Origin: Cupriavidus sp.
GTDB taxonomy: Bacteria; Pseudomonadota; Gammaproteobacteria; Burkholderiales; Burkholderiaceae
NCBI GenBank assembly: GCA_031181345.1
Contig: JAPSLC010000002.1
Coordinates: 124,001-188,000 of the forward strand
Direction of reading: 5' to 3'
Length of the DNA stretch: 64,000 bases
Of this stretch, positions 8,749-17,484 are shown piece after piece. Every line of letters starts with the position of its first letter. Within the stretch, counting starts at the first letter, position 1. The notes below the pieces were generated by a model. The model ran no database searches. It was not told the origin of the DNA and worked only from the letters and a program-made list of their open reading frames with translations. The translations under genes and the position numbers were made by a program.

Positions 8749-8900
8749 CTGCAATTTTCCCCAATCATGCGAATTGAAATGGTCTCGATGGCTGCGCTGG
8801 CGCGCCGCGCCCTTCCTGAGCGCAACGCGCCGCCATCGATCCGGCTCGTAGAGCGATGGTAAGAATTCGCACGAGTGCCAACCAATACGGAATCTCGATG

Positions 8901-8925
8901 CCGCCATAGGTCGAGCCTATGGCGG
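8901..8925. promoter_or_regulatory. LysR-type operator copy 1 (CATAGG-N5-CCTATG)
   Basis: Perfect 10-bp inverted repeat CCGCCATAGG (8901-8910) and CCTATGGCGG (8916-8925) with a 5-bp spacer. The core ATAGG-N5-CCTAT fits the LysR T-N11-A rule exactly. The same core recurs at 9060-9076 in this Bug/CocE divergent gap. The likely ligand is the LysR protein encoded at 11091. Confidence 0.65.
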
Positions 8926-9059
8926 CTTGCCGGCTGCCCCGCTCAGGGGCACGGCGAATCGCCACGGTGCATGCCATGCGTTTTTGCATCGGCATTCGGC
9001 CCTCCTTTGGCGTATCTCGATGTGCCAACGACCGAATTGAGTGCCGCGGCGCAGCATGC

Positions 9060-9076
9060 CATAGGCCGGCCCTATG
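9060..9076. promoter_or_regulatory. LysR-type operator copy 2 (CATAGG-N5-CCTATG)
   Basis: CATAGG (9060-9065), 5-bp spacer, CCTATG (9071-9076): the same half-sites and spacing as the dyad at 8905-8921, 155 bp away. It lies about 85 bp before the hydrolase start codon, a normal place for a LysR regulatory site. Confidence 0.6.
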
Positions 9077-9159
9077 TCCGTATCGGCATTTCGTCTTTCC
9101 GCGGCTCGGGGGGCGCTGCTTACCATTGCCGCAAGCCAACCGACCACAACGCAAGATTC

Positions 9160-11013
9160 ATGTCCGATCTCGATCTCCGCGGCAATGCCTGGAAAACGCC
9201 GGCCAGCGCCTATCTCGAAACACGTCCCTCGGGCTTTGCCATTCCCGATGCGCCGCTGTCCTGTTATGTGACGATGCGCGACGGATGCCGGCTCGCGGTC
9301 GACGTCTTCGTGCCGCAGCCGTTGGAGGCCGAAGCTTCGGCCCTGGGCGACGGCGCGCCGGCCCGCTATGCGACCATCGTCATCTTCACGCCGTACTTTC
9401 GCCGATTCCGGCTGCGCGAGCCCGGCGCGGAACCGAGCCCGAATACCGCCAAGTACCGCGACGCCTTCGTGCCGAAGGGCTATGCCGTGGTGGTGGTCGA
9501 CGTACGCGGCACCGGCGCGAGCTTCGGCACGCGCGATGCGCTGCGCTCGCCGACCGAGCGCGACGACTATTTCGAGATCGCCGATTGGATCGTGGCGCAG
9601 CCCTGGTCCAATGGCCGTATCGGCTCGACCGGCATCTCCTATCTGGGCGCGGCCGCCTGCTTCCTGGCCAGCACGGGCCACCCCGCCGTCAAGGCGATCG
9701 CCCCGCTGTTCGCGGTCTCCGACATCTACAGCGAGCAGCTGTACCCCGGCGGCCTGCTGTCCAAGGTCTGGGTGCAGGCCTATGACGAACTGATGGTCGC
9801 GCTCGACCAGGACGACCGCGCGCTGCTGGCCCGCTATCCCTACTTCAACGATCCGCGCTTCGATGGGCCGGAGCGCGTCGACGCGGACAGCGATGGCAGC
9901 CTGGTACAGGCGGCCATCGAGCAGCATCGCAACAACTTCGCGCTGGCCGATCTGGCGCCGGAGTTTGCCTTCCGCGATGGCGTCACGCAGCACGATCCCG
10001 CGCTCGATTCGGGCAGCTGCAGCCCCTATCGCTATCTCGACGGCATTGCGCAGGATGTCGCGGTGTATTCGATCTCGGGCTGGTACGACGGCGGCGGCTA
10101 TGCAAATGGCGCGATCACCCGCTTCCTGTCGCTGCCCAATCACGATAGTCGGCTGCTGCTGGGCCCCTGGGACCACGGTGCGCGCACCAATATCTCGCCG
10201 TGGCGCAGCCACACCGCATCCGACTTCCCGCTGCTGGCCGAGGTATTGCGCTTCTTCGATCATCATCTGATGCAATTGCCCACCGGCCTGGAGCGGGAAG
10301 CCCGGGTCCACTACTACAGCGTCCACGACGAGCAATGGCACGCCGCCCCGACGTGGCCGCCGGTGCGGGATACCCAGCGGCTGTATCTGAGCAATGAAGC
10401 GGAAAGCCTGTCACCGACCTGCCCCGCGTCAGAATCGGACCGCGACACGATGGCCAGCTTCAACTGGTCCACCGGCCGTCAAACCCGCTATGAGCGGCTC
10501 GGCGCGGCCAATATCGAGGACTATTACCCGGACTGGAGCGAACGGCAGCACGAACTGTTGTCCTTCGATGGCCCGGTGCTGACGGCGCCGCTGTCGATCG
10601 CCGGCCATGTCGTGCTGAACATCGGCCTGGCCAGCTCGCAGCCCGATGCCGCGTTGCATGTATTCCTGTCCGAGGTCGAGGCTTCCGGACAGGTCCGCTA
10701 TATCACCGAGGGCATGCTGCGCGCGCTGCATCGCAAGAACGCCCCGTGCCCGCCGGAATACCGCACCACCTGGCCCTATCGCACATTCGCGAAGGCCGAC
10801 GCGTCGCGCCTGGTACCGGGGCAGACCGAGCGCCTGCACTTCGCGATGCTGCCCGTCGCCTGGACGCTGGCCACCGGAAGCCGGCTGCGCCTGTCGATCG
10901 CCGGCGCCGACCGCGGGCACTTCCCGCAGGTGCCGCACGGCCGCCCGCCGCGGCTGTCGATCCGACTCGGCGGCGAACTCGCTTCGTATCTCGAGCTGCC
11001 GATTCGCGGCTAG
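9160..11013 (+). CDS. CocE/NonD-family hydrolase (X-Pro dipeptidyl-peptidase-like)
   Basis: 617-residue serine hydrolase of the CocE/NonD family, whose members cleave esters (cocaine esterase) or acyl-amides. The alpha/beta-hydrolase part carries the nucleophile elbow G-I-S160-Y-L-G, the acid D310 in SGWYDGGG and H339 in GPWDHGA. The C-terminal third is the family's jelly-roll domain (LTAPLSIAGHVVLNIGL onwards). The start at 9160 (MSDL) is chosen because similarity begins there; the earlier in-frame region overlaps the operators. There is no signal peptide, so it is probably cytoplasmic. A LysR gene follows 77 bp later. The substrate is unknown. Confidence 0.88.
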   Translation: MSDLDLRGNAWKTPASAYLETRPSGFAIPDAPLSCYVTMRDGCRLAVDVFVPQPLEAEASALGDGAPARYATIVIFTPYFRRFRLREPGAEPSPNTAKYRDAFVPKGYAVVVVDVRGTGASFGTRDALRSPTERDDYFEIADWIVAQPWSNGRIGSTGISYLGAAACFLASTGHPAVKAIAPLFAVSDIYSEQLYPGGLLSKVWVQAYDELMVALDQDDRALLARYPYFNDPRFDGPERVDADSDGSLVQAAIEQHRNNFALADLAPEFAFRDGVTQHDPALDSGSCSPYRYLDGIAQDVAVYSISGWYDGGGYANGAITRFLSLPNHDSRLLLGPWDHGARTNISPWRSHTASDFPLLAEVLRFFDHHLMQLPTGLEREARVHYYSVHDEQWHAAPTWPPVRDTQRLYLSNEAESLSPTCPASESDRDTMASFNWSTGRQTRYERLGAANIEDYYPDWSERQHELLSFDGPVLTAPLSIAGHVVLNIGLASSQPDAALHVFLSEVEASGQVRYITEGMLRALHRKNAPCPPEYRTTWPYRTFAKADASRLVPGQTERLHFAMLPVAWTLATGSRLRLSIAGADRGHFPQVPHGRPPRLSIRLGGELASYLELPIRG

Positions 11014-11090
11014 TCCAGGCGGGAGTATGGAGAGCGGGTCAGCGCCGGGATGCTACATTGCCGGCGTGCCCCGCCAACGCCTCGCCGAAC

Positions 11091-12026
11091 ATGGACCTGA
11101 AGCAGCTGCGCTATTTCGCGCGCATCGTCGAACTGGAGAGCATCACCGCCGCGGCCGATGCGCTCCATATCGCCCAGCCCTCGCTGAGCCAGCACGTCGC
11201 CAATCTCGAAGCCGAGCTCGATGCCCGATTGCTGGTGCGCGGCCCCTCGGGCACGAGACCGACCGACACCGGCCATATCCTCTACCGTCACGCCAAGATG
11301 GTGCTGCGGCAGATGGAAGAGGCCAAGGCCGCGGTACAGCACGGCCGCGACGTGCCGTGCGGCCATGTCACCGTCGGCTTGCCGACCAGCACGTCCCGCG
11401 TGCTGGCCTTGCCGCTGCTGCGGCATGTGACCGAGCACTTCCCCGATATCACGCTGGAGATCGTCGAAGGCTCCAGCGCCGATCTGGCCGAATCGCTGGC
11501 GCTGCAGAAGCTCGACCTCGCCGTCGCGATGGACGTGCAGCAACGCCCCAACATGCAGTCGACCCCGCTGCTCGACGAGCAACTGATGCTGGTCGGCCGG
11601 CCAATTCCAGGACATCCCGGGCATCCCCACGCCATCACGCTGGCGCAGGCCGCAGCGCTGCCGCTGCTGTTGTCGAGCTTTCCCAACTCGGTCCGCGTGC
11701 TGTGGGATCGCGCGCTGGTCAGTGCCGGATTGCAATGCCGCCTGGTCGCGGAGACCAGTGCGGTGTCCGTGCTGCTGTCGGCGGCGCGCGAAGGACTGGG
11801 CTGGACCATCCTGCCGTGGTCCGCGCTGGCGGGCGACCAGGACGACCAGCTCGCCGCGATGTCTATTGCCGACGCGACGCTGGAACGCCGCGTCAGCCTG
11901 TGCCTGTCGTCATCGGCGAGCCTGAGCCTGGCGTGCCGCAGCGTCGAGGCCGCGCTGCAGACCATCGTGTCGGAGATGGTTGGGAGCGGGCAGTGGAAGG
12001 GTGTCAGGCTGATCAAGCCGACGTAG
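11091..12026 (+). CDS. LysR-family transcriptional regulator (NAC/CbbR-like DNA-binding domain)
   Basis: 311-residue LysR regulator beginning MDLKQLRYFARIVELESIT, with helix-turn-helix ITAAADALHIAQPSLSQHVANLEAEL. The ligand domain continues with VTVGLPTSTSRVLALPLLRH. The MDLKQLRYF opening is typical of the Nac/CynR-like branch. It follows the CocE hydrolase in the same direction. It is the best candidate to bind the twin CATAGG-N5-CCTATG sites in the Bug/CocE gap (inference). Confidence 0.9.
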   Translation: MDLKQLRYFARIVELESITAAADALHIAQPSLSQHVANLEAELDARLLVRGPSGTRPTDTGHILYRHAKMVLRQMEEAKAAVQHGRDVPCGHVTVGLPTSTSRVLALPLLRHVTEHFPDITLEIVEGSSADLAESLALQKLDLAVAMDVQQRPNMQSTPLLDEQLMLVGRPIPGHPGHPHAITLAQAAALPLLLSSFPNSVRVLWDRALVSAGLQCRLVAETSAVSVLLSAAREGLGWTILPWSALAGDQDDQLAAMSIADATLERRVSLCLSSSASLSLACRSVEAALQTIVSEMVGSGQWKGVRLIKPT

Positions 12027-12033
12027 CCAAGGA

Positions 12034-12167
12034 CTAGCCGGCGGGTTGGATCACTGCCGAAGCCCTCACTTCGATTACCACCTCATCGTCGCCGGAGTTG
12101 GGCGTGGCAACTTGCGGCAGTGTCAGGCCCTCGGGACCACCATAGCGGCAACACGAATCGCCTTCAT
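12034..12167 (-). pseudogene. Remnant of a zinc-type/quinone oxidoreductase gene, frameshifted and truncated
   Basis: On the minus strand an ATG overlaps the TAA stop of the SnoaL-like gene by one base (TAATG) and reads MKAIRVAAMV, then stops after 14 codons. Adding one base near 12145 restores YGGPEGLTLPQVATP followed by DDEVVIEVRASAV, the N-terminus of an NADPH:quinone oxidoreductase (MKAIRVxxYGGPE type). The restored frame ends at a TAG at 12034-12036, beside the LysR gene end. The rest of the enzyme (about 280 residues) is missing. The doxX-snoaL operon therefore once continued into an oxidoreductase that has been lost. Confidence 0.75.
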
Positions 12168-12595
12168 TAGATGCTCCTGGCAGCAACACCTACGATCGGT
12201 GCATTGAGCGCCAGCGCCGCCCGCACGGGATCGAAATACTCGCGCAGATGCGCAATCGCGCCATCGCGAGCCGTCAGGAACACCACGTATTCCTGTTCGT
12301 AAGTCCGCCCGGTCGCGTCTATGTGTCCTTCGGCACGGACCCGCGCCACGGCGTGCTGCGGGCTTGCGGCCGACAGGATCTCGAGATCGAAGAAGCGGAA
12401 CTCGGAGACGGCGCCCGCGAACCAGTCGGCATGACGCATGACGGCCTCGCGGCCCTCCAGCTTCGCGGGATGGCCAAGACTCGGCGCATACGGCAGTTCC
12501 CAGACGATGTCTTCGGCAAGCAGCTCGCGCCATTGCGCCGGATTGCCAACCAGGGTCTCGATATGTTGCTGCAGCAGTTCCGCGGCGTTCTTCAT
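12167..12595 (-). CDS. SnoaL-like/NTF2-fold protein
   Basis: 142-residue protein of the SnoaL/nuclear transport factor 2-like superfamily. It opens NAAELLQQHIETLVGNPAQWRELLAEDIVWE and ends with a YVVFLTARDGAIAHLREYFDPVRA segment. The conical fold often serves as a small-molecule isomerase, hydrolase or binding pocket. The start at 12595 (MKNA) has GGAG about eight bases upstream. It lies 32 bp after doxX and is probably co-transcribed with it. Reaction and substrate are unknown. Confidence 0.82.
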   Translation of the reverse strand: MKNAAELLQQHIETLVGNPAQWRELLAEDIVWELPYAPSLGHPAKLEGREAVMRHADWFAGAVSEFRFFDLEILSAASPQHAVARVRAEGHIDATGRTYEQEYVVFLTARDGAIAHLREYFDPVRAALALNAPIVGVAARSI

Positions 12596-12627
12596 GATGT
12601 GCTCCGGATGGTGGGTTGGCTTGTCGT

Positions 12628-13059
12628 TCAATTGGCGGCGACCGCGATGCTGCCCTTGCTGCGTTGGCGGGCGTCGATGCTGTATGCCCCGGCCCCGAAT
12701 GCCACGACCTGCAGAAGGCCGCCGGCCATCGCGAGGTTCTTCAAGAAATGGAACATCTGGTTTTGATCGGCCAGTGCATGGTGGAAAAGCACGGCCGTGG
12801 CTATTGCATAAAGGGCCAGCAATGCAGCCACCGCCCTGGTGCGCAAACCGACAATCAGCAACACGCCGGCCAACAACTCTAGTCCGAGCGCACCGGCGTA
12901 ACCCAACGCGGGCGCCGGCAGGCCGAGCGATCCGATATACGCAATGGTCGCCGCCGGGGCCATCAACTTCCCGATGCCGCTGATCAGAAAAATGGTGGCC
13001 ATCGCCACCCGGCCGATAAAGGGAAGGAAGGACTGCGAGGCAAATTGGTTCGAGTTCAT
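12628..13059 (-). CDS. DoxX-family membrane protein
   Basis: 143-residue integral inner-membrane protein with four predicted helices. It contains the family pattern FIGRVAMATIFLISGIGKLMAP near the N-terminus (read in pieces) and GLELLAGVLLIVGL in the middle. DoxX-like proteins occur in redox-related membrane complexes, but this branch has no assigned activity. The start at 13059 (MNSN) has AGGA upstream. It is first gene of a short operon with the SnoaL-like gene and the oxidoreductase remnant, divergent from the LysR gene at 13201. Confidence 0.85.
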   Translation of the reverse strand: MNSNQFASQSFLPFIGRVAMATIFLISGIGKLMAPAATIAYIGSLGLPAPALGYAGALGLELLAGVLLIVGLRTRAVAALLALYAIATAVLFHHALADQNQMFHFLKNLAMAGGLLQVVAFGAGAYSIDARQRSKGSIAVAAN

Positions 13060-13101
13060 GATCGATGGATTCCTGTGTCTTTTAGCTGTGTCGTGAATCA
13101 G

Positions 13102-13121
13102 CATCGCGGGGAATCGCGATG
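13102..13121. promoter_or_regulatory. Inverted repeat in doxX/LysR divergent gap
   Basis: CATCGCG (13102-13108) and CGCGATG (13115-13121) form a 7-bp inverted repeat with a 6-bp spacer between the doxX start and the LysR gene. It is a plausible site for the divergent regulator. A TTGACA at 13143-13148 and TATATT at 13164-13169 (15-bp spacing) could form the LysR gene's promoter. Confidence 0.4.
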
Positions 13122-13200
13122 GCTGAAGCGCAGATTAGGGACTTGACACCCATTCAGGAAGACTATATTTCTGGATGCTATCCATCTACGGATTAGATAT

Positions 13201-14103
13201 ATGCTGGACGGCGTCTCGCTGGATCAATTGCGCACCTTTATCGCGGCCGCCGATGAAGGAAGCTTCTCCGCCGCGGGTCGCAAGCTGCGACGCGCGCAAT
13301 CCGTGGTCAGCCACACGCTGGCGAATCTCGAAGGGCAGATCAATGTGCAGCTGTTCGATCGGTCGGGCCGTTATCCGCGCCTGACCGAACAGGGCGCTGC
13401 GCTGCTGGCGCAGGCACGCGTCGTCGTCAGCGGCATGGACGGATTCAAGTCCAAGGCAAGGGCCATGGCCGACGGTCTCGAACCGGAGCTGTCAGTGGTG
13501 GTGGACGTGATGTATCCAATGGAGTCGCTGACCGCGGCGGTAGGCGAATTTCGCGACGTCTTTCCCCATACGCCGCTACGCCTGTATGTCGAAGCGTTGG
13601 GCGCGGTAATGCGGCCGGTGATCGAGCGCGTTTGCCGGCTCGGCATCAGCGGTTCGATGCCGTCGGTACCGGACACGCTGGAGGGAGAAAAGCTGCTCGA
13701 TGTGCCGATGGTCACGGTCGTGGCGCCCGGACATCCATTGGCGTCGCGAAAACGCCTGATTCGCGCAAGCGAGCTGGCCGACCATGTCCAGCTGGTACTC
13801 ACCGATCGCACGACGCTGACCGATGGCGCGACGTTCGGCGTGTTTTCGCCGCTGACCTGGCGCCTGGCCGATCTGGGCGCCAAGCATGCCTTCCTGCGCG
13901 CCGGTTTCGGCTGGGGGCATATGCCGGCGGCAATGGTGCAGGACGATCTGGTGCAGGGGCGCCTGATTGCGCTACGGCTGCAGAGCTTTCAACCGCGTAC
14001 GCCGCCGATCGCCATGTTCGCGGTCTATCGGAAGGACACGCCGCCCGGACCGGCGGCGAGATGGTTTCTGGATCGGTTGAAAGACGGCACAACGCGTGGC
14101 TGA
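13201..14103 (+). CDS. LysR-family transcriptional regulator
   Basis: 300-residue LysR regulator. The DNA-binding domain opens LDQLRTFIAAADEGSFSAAGRKLRRAQSVVSHTLANLEGQ (residues about 7-46, read in pieces). The ligand-binding domain contains VVVDVMYPMESLTAAVGEF and the VAPGHPLASR segment. It is divergent from the doxX operon, which it probably controls. It is convergent with the alpha/beta hydrolase, with only a 14-bp gap. The effector is unknown. Confidence 0.9.
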   Translation: MLDGVSLDQLRTFIAAADEGSFSAAGRKLRRAQSVVSHTLANLEGQINVQLFDRSGRYPRLTEQGAALLAQARVVVSGMDGFKSKARAMADGLEPELSVVVDVMYPMESLTAAVGEFRDVFPHTPLRLYVEALGAVMRPVIERVCRLGISGSMPSVPDTLEGEKLLDVPMVTVVAPGHPLASRKRLIRASELADHVQLVLTDRTTLTDGATFGVFSPLTWRLADLGAKHAFLRAGFGWGHMPAAMVQDDLVQGRLIALRLQSFQPRTPPIAMFAVYRKDTPPGPAARWFLDRLKDGTTRG

Positions 14104-14117
14104 CACAGTGCTACTGC

Positions 14118-14795
14118 TCACGCCTCGGCTGATAAGGCCGGACGTTCGAGATAGCTCGCGACCTGGCGCCTGAGCAGGGGCAGCTTGCCGGTAAAGAAAT
14201 GATCGGCGCCGGGCACCACCACGACGGGCAACTGCTGCGGACGGGCCCAATCGAAGATGGCGGAAAGCGCCACCCGCTCGTCATTCTCCCCATGGATCAC
14301 CAACGCATTGGGCTGCACCGGCGGCGTGTCATAGGTTCGGTGATTCGCGACGGGGCCGGACGGCATGCCGGTCAGAATCAGATGATCGAGGTTGGTGCCG
14401 CGCTCGGCGAGTTGAACCGATGCCAGCGCGGCAACGAAGGCCCCGAACGAGAATCCCGCCAGCGCCAGTGGCAGATCCGGATATTGCTCGCGAAGATAGT
14501 CGACCACCGCCAGCATGTCGCTCGTTTCGCCGACACCGCCATCGTGCTGGCCCTGGGTCGCACCAACACCGCGGAAATTGGACCTCACCGCCAAAAAGCC
14601 GTGCGCGGTTAGCTCGCGGGCCAATTGGTGCGGCACCTTGTGATCGGCGGTGCCGCCCTGCATGGGATGAGGATGGCCGACGACGGCAATGCCCTGTACG
14701 GCGTCTTTCGGGGCGTCGATCAGCAATTCGATATCGCCCGCTTCGCCGGGGATCAGCGTGCGGGTCGTCGTTCCGGGGGTGATGGTCATTGCCAT
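14118..14795 (-). CDS. Alpha/beta hydrolase (COG2945 type)
   Basis: 225-residue cytoplasmic alpha/beta hydrolase. Visible features are the oxyanion region GHPHPMQGG, the nucleophile elbow G-F-S116-F-G-A, the acid in HGENDERV and the catalytic His in GADHFF. The length fits the small COG2945 hydrolase group, whose substrates are mostly unknown. The start at 14795 (MAMT) has AAGG seven bases upstream. It stands alone between the convergent LysR gene and the upstream kinase gene. Confidence 0.87.
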   Translation of the reverse strand: MAMTITPGTTTRTLIPGEAGDIELLIDAPKDAVQGIAVVGHPHPMQGGTADHKVPHQLARELTAHGFLAVRSNFRGVGATQGQHDGGVGETSDMLAVVDYLREQYPDLPLALAGFSFGAFVAALASVQLAERGTNLDHLILTGMPSGPVANHRTYDTPPVQPNALVIHGENDERVALSAIFDWARPQQLPVVVVPGADHFFTGKLPLLRRQVASYLERPALSAEA

Positions 14796-14945
14796 GGTGT
14801 GCCTTCGATCGTTTCGGCGCGGAGTGGGTCCGCTCTGCAATGATTGAATGGTAAGGCAATTGAAAAGAAGAGGCGGGAGTTACCGGAGCTCGGGCCGGGA
14901 ACTGAAGCTGGACCAGGATGGTGGTGATTGCGGACGCTCCCCGCT

Positions 14946-15494
14946 CTAGCGCTCGCCGGCTTTGGTCGCCTCTGCGTGGCGCAATACGTAGTCGGCCGTC
15001 TGTTCCACTGTCATGGCTGAGGTGTCGAGCCACAAGCCGATGCGCGGCGTATGCTCCAGCCCGGCGGCCAGCGAGGCAGGCGCCCACTCACCGGCATACG
15101 CCGTCTTTTGCCGTTCGGCATCGCGGCTGGCGACCACATCCAGCGTCGGGTCCAGCACTAGTACGCCCGGCGACCAGCGCGACAGCCTCGTGTGGACCTC
15201 CCTCAAATACTCACCGAGTATCACGTCCTGATAGATCACGGTGAAGCCTGCGTCGGCATAGGCTTCGCACGCCTCGCACGCGATGCGGTAGCGCAGCGAG
15301 AGCTGTTGCAGCGCCTCGTGTGACAGTTCGGGCGTGATTTCGGCTCGGCCATTCACGATCATCTTGCGAAACGTGTCGCCGCGCAGGTGAACGGACTTTG
15401 GCAGGCGCGCCGCAATGGCCTGCGCTACCGACGATTTGCCGGCGGCCATCAGGCCGGTGATGATCAGCATTTGGGGGAAGGCGGGATGTGTCAT
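14946..15494 (-). CDS. P-loop kinase (AAA_33/phosphotransferase-like)
   Basis: 182-residue P-loop protein with Walker A GLMAAGKSS at residues 14-22. The HLRGDTFRKMIVNG segment resembles the substrate lobe of small phosphotransferases such as chloramphenicol phosphotransferase and polynucleotide-kinase-like proteins. VLVLDPTLDVVASRD precedes a likely LID arginine region. It probably phosphorylates a small molecule or nucleic-acid end, but the acceptor cannot be told. The start at 15494 is uncertain (no clear ribosome site). It lies 42 bp downstream of the TpsB transporter on the same strand and might receive read-through from it. Confidence 0.75.
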   Translation of the reverse strand: MTHPAFPQMLIITGLMAAGKSSVAQAIAARLPKSVHLRGDTFRKMIVNGRAEITPELSHEALQQLSLRYRIACEACEAYADAGFTVIYQDVILGEYLREVHTRLSRWSPGVLVLDPTLDVVASRDAERQKTAYAGEWAPASLAAGLEHTPRIGLWLDTSAMTVEQTADYVLRHAEATKAGER

Positions 15495-15536
15495 CGAAAG
15501 ACGGAATACAGGATGCTTCGATTCTGAAACCGGTGC

Positions 15537-17309
15537 CTAGTACTGATACACCAATTGAAATCCACCTGTGACGCCGGCCGTATGGAAGGACGTTGGTTTG
15601 TACACGGGCGTACCAACGAACACGTCGTAAGAGAACGCCCCCAATCCTGTCCCCAAGCCCCCGCGCAATCCCAGCACTGCGCCCGCCAATTGAGTACCGA
15701 CCAATGCGGCAGTCGAAGGCCCGAACACGCGGCCGTAGTCCAGTCCCGCGTAGACTGCCTGCCCAGAATTCGCGACCGGAAGCTGCAGCTCGTTGCGCCA
15801 ATAGAAGCCGCGATCCCCCGCCAGCAAGTTCTCTCCATCGAAGCCGCGTACGGTATATCGACTGCCGATCGTAATGGCATCGACGAAGTACAAGCGGTCG
15901 TTGGTGAACTGACCACGGAAGGTGGTCACGTATCGTAACGACTGCTCGCCGAGCTTGAACGGCACGGAAAGGTTGATATCGGCCACCGCCATCTTGAACT
16001 GCCAGGTCGGCCCGCCTTGCGCCGCCAGCGTGTCGGCCTGCGATCCGAACCCGCCGACACCTTGCCGATACAGGAGGCTCGCGTCCAGTTGTGCAGCGCC
16101 GAAGTAGTGCCGGTCGGTAATGCCGAATTCCGCCACGGTGTTATTGCGCCGTTGCTGCGCGATCTCGGTGTCTTCGATGTAGCTTTTACCGAAACGGCGG
16201 GTCAACCGCCATTGCAGACCCAACACGTCGTTCTGCGAGCGGCGAATCACCCGATGCAGCTTGAGGTCCACGTTCTGCGACTCGCCGCTGAACACGAACG
16301 TCTGATTGACGCCCGCGACCTGTTGAAAATAGTCACTACCGTAGGCCGACAGCGTCGCGGTCCAATAGCCCCATGGTACCGAGTAGAAGCCGTTCCACCC
16401 TTTGGTGCCACGAGCCTTGTCACCGAACTCGAGATCGCGGGAATAGCCCACGTTGAACAGGTCGTTCAGGCCTAACGGGTTGTCGATGGCGAGGCTGACA
16501 TTGCCTTGTCGCTTGCCGGTCGAACGGCTGCCGGAATCGTCCACTGACGCCACCACCGTCCAACGTTTGGATCGCTTGACCGCGATGACGACGTCGCTAA
16601 CCCCGGGCGTGGCGGTCGGCACCACCTGCATATCGACGTCCTGGCTCGCGACGCGCTTCATCTGCTCGAGCCCTTGTTCGAGATCGCGCAAGTTCAGTAG
16701 CTCACCGCTACGGGTTGGGAACGCGCTGCGCCACGTGCCCCATAGGTCCGGCTCGGCAAAGCGCAATTCGCCAATGACGCCGGGAATCAGCGTCAAACGC
16801 AGCGTTCCGGTGCTCAGGTCCTGCTCGGGCACCAGCACACGGCTGGTCACGTAGCCGCGGTCGAGGATGGCTTGCGAGACGCCTTTTATCAGCAGGTCGA
16901 CGCCATGCTTGCCGACGCAGTTACCCTTGTAGTGGTCAAGCCAGCTGCGGGCGAATGCGAAGGGGTCCTGCGGTAGGCCTGAAGCGCCCTGTTCTCGTAC
17001 AGGTGCCGGCAGATCGGCGGGAACGTCGAGAACGAAGTTGTCGATGCGGAAGCAGGTTGTTTCGTGCGGCAATATCGGAAACTCGACTGGTGGCGCCACG
17101 GCACCACGTATGCCGGGCGATTCGACCGTCTGCGCTCGTTCACGGGCTTCCTGTTGTTGGCGGATGCGTTGCTCTTGCTCGACAGCAGTTTGAAGGGCGG
17201 ACTGCGCCGTGCCGCCGGGAGGCACCTGTGCGTAGCCTGCCTGAGACAAAGCCAATACGCCGGCGCATACCCAACGTCCGGTCACGGCGGATTTCTTTGG
17301 GAGCTTCAT
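15537..17309 (-). CDS. TpsB outer-membrane transporter (FhaC/ShlB family)
   Basis: 590-residue outer-membrane pore that secretes and activates the TpsA exoprotein of the same locus. After the signal peptide (ending GYAQ) comes a Gln/Arg-rich linker helix, then two POTRA domains (FRIDNFVLDVP at about 82-92, and LRLTLIPGVIGELRF). The C-terminal barrel carries the family's conserved VRGFDGENLLAGDRGFYWRNEL, whose VRGF lies in the L6 loop that reaches into the pore. The protein ends in aromatic VYQY, as for barrel proteins. A hairpin with a T-run precedes the gene, so its expression may be set by partial termination. Confidence 0.93.
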   Translation of the reverse strand: MKLPKKSAVTGRWVCAGVLALSQAGYAQVPPGGTAQSALQTAVEQEQRIRQQQEARERAQTVESPGIRGAVAPPVEFPILPHETTCFRIDNFVLDVPADLPAPVREQGASGLPQDPFAFARSWLDHYKGNCVGKHGVDLLIKGVSQAILDRGYVTSRVLVPEQDLSTGTLRLTLIPGVIGELRFAEPDLWGTWRSAFPTRSGELLNLRDLEQGLEQMKRVASQDVDMQVVPTATPGVSDVVIAVKRSKRWTVVASVDDSGSRSTGKRQGNVSLAIDNPLGLNDLFNVGYSRDLEFGDKARGTKGWNGFYSVPWGYWTATLSAYGSDYFQQVAGVNQTFVFSGESQNVDLKLHRVIRRSQNDVLGLQWRLTRRFGKSYIEDTEIAQQRRNNTVAEFGITDRHYFGAAQLDASLLYRQGVGGFGSQADTLAAQGGPTWQFKMAVADINLSVPFKLGEQSLRYVTTFRGQFTNDRLYFVDAITIGSRYTVRGFDGENLLAGDRGFYWRNELQLPVANSGQAVYAGLDYGRVFGPSTAALVGTQLAGAVLGLRGGLGTGLGAFSYDVFVGTPVYKPTSFHTAGVTGGFQLVYQY

Positions 17310-17398
17310 GAATGCTTAAGGCAGTTCGTGATGGATATTCGCGGACGTTTGCAATCGCGCGAGAACATCCAGCGACGCCTAGCCACCTTCTTTCCGTC

Positions 17399-17432
17399 AA
17401 AAAATTGGCTCGCCATTTGTGGGTAACGAGCC
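17399..17432 (-). terminator. Terminator/attenuator-like hairpin before tpsB
   Basis: Read on the minus strand, GGCTCG (17432-17427) and CGAGCC (17412-17407) form a stem. CCA and TGG can extend pairing inside the loop. AA and then six T residues (17404-17399) follow. It sits in the 175-bp gap between the small exported-protein gene and tpsB, so it could partly terminate the exoprotein transcript. Confidence 0.5.
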
Positions 17433-17484
17433 GGATGCTATTCATCCCTTTATCGAATTTCACGGCTATTCATCGCGTCCCGCC

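Noticed and set aside
13175..13200. ATCC-N6-GGAT near the LysR start as an operator
   Set aside because: Short half-sites that overlap the likely promoter; chance occurrence is too likely next to the better dyad at 13102-13121.
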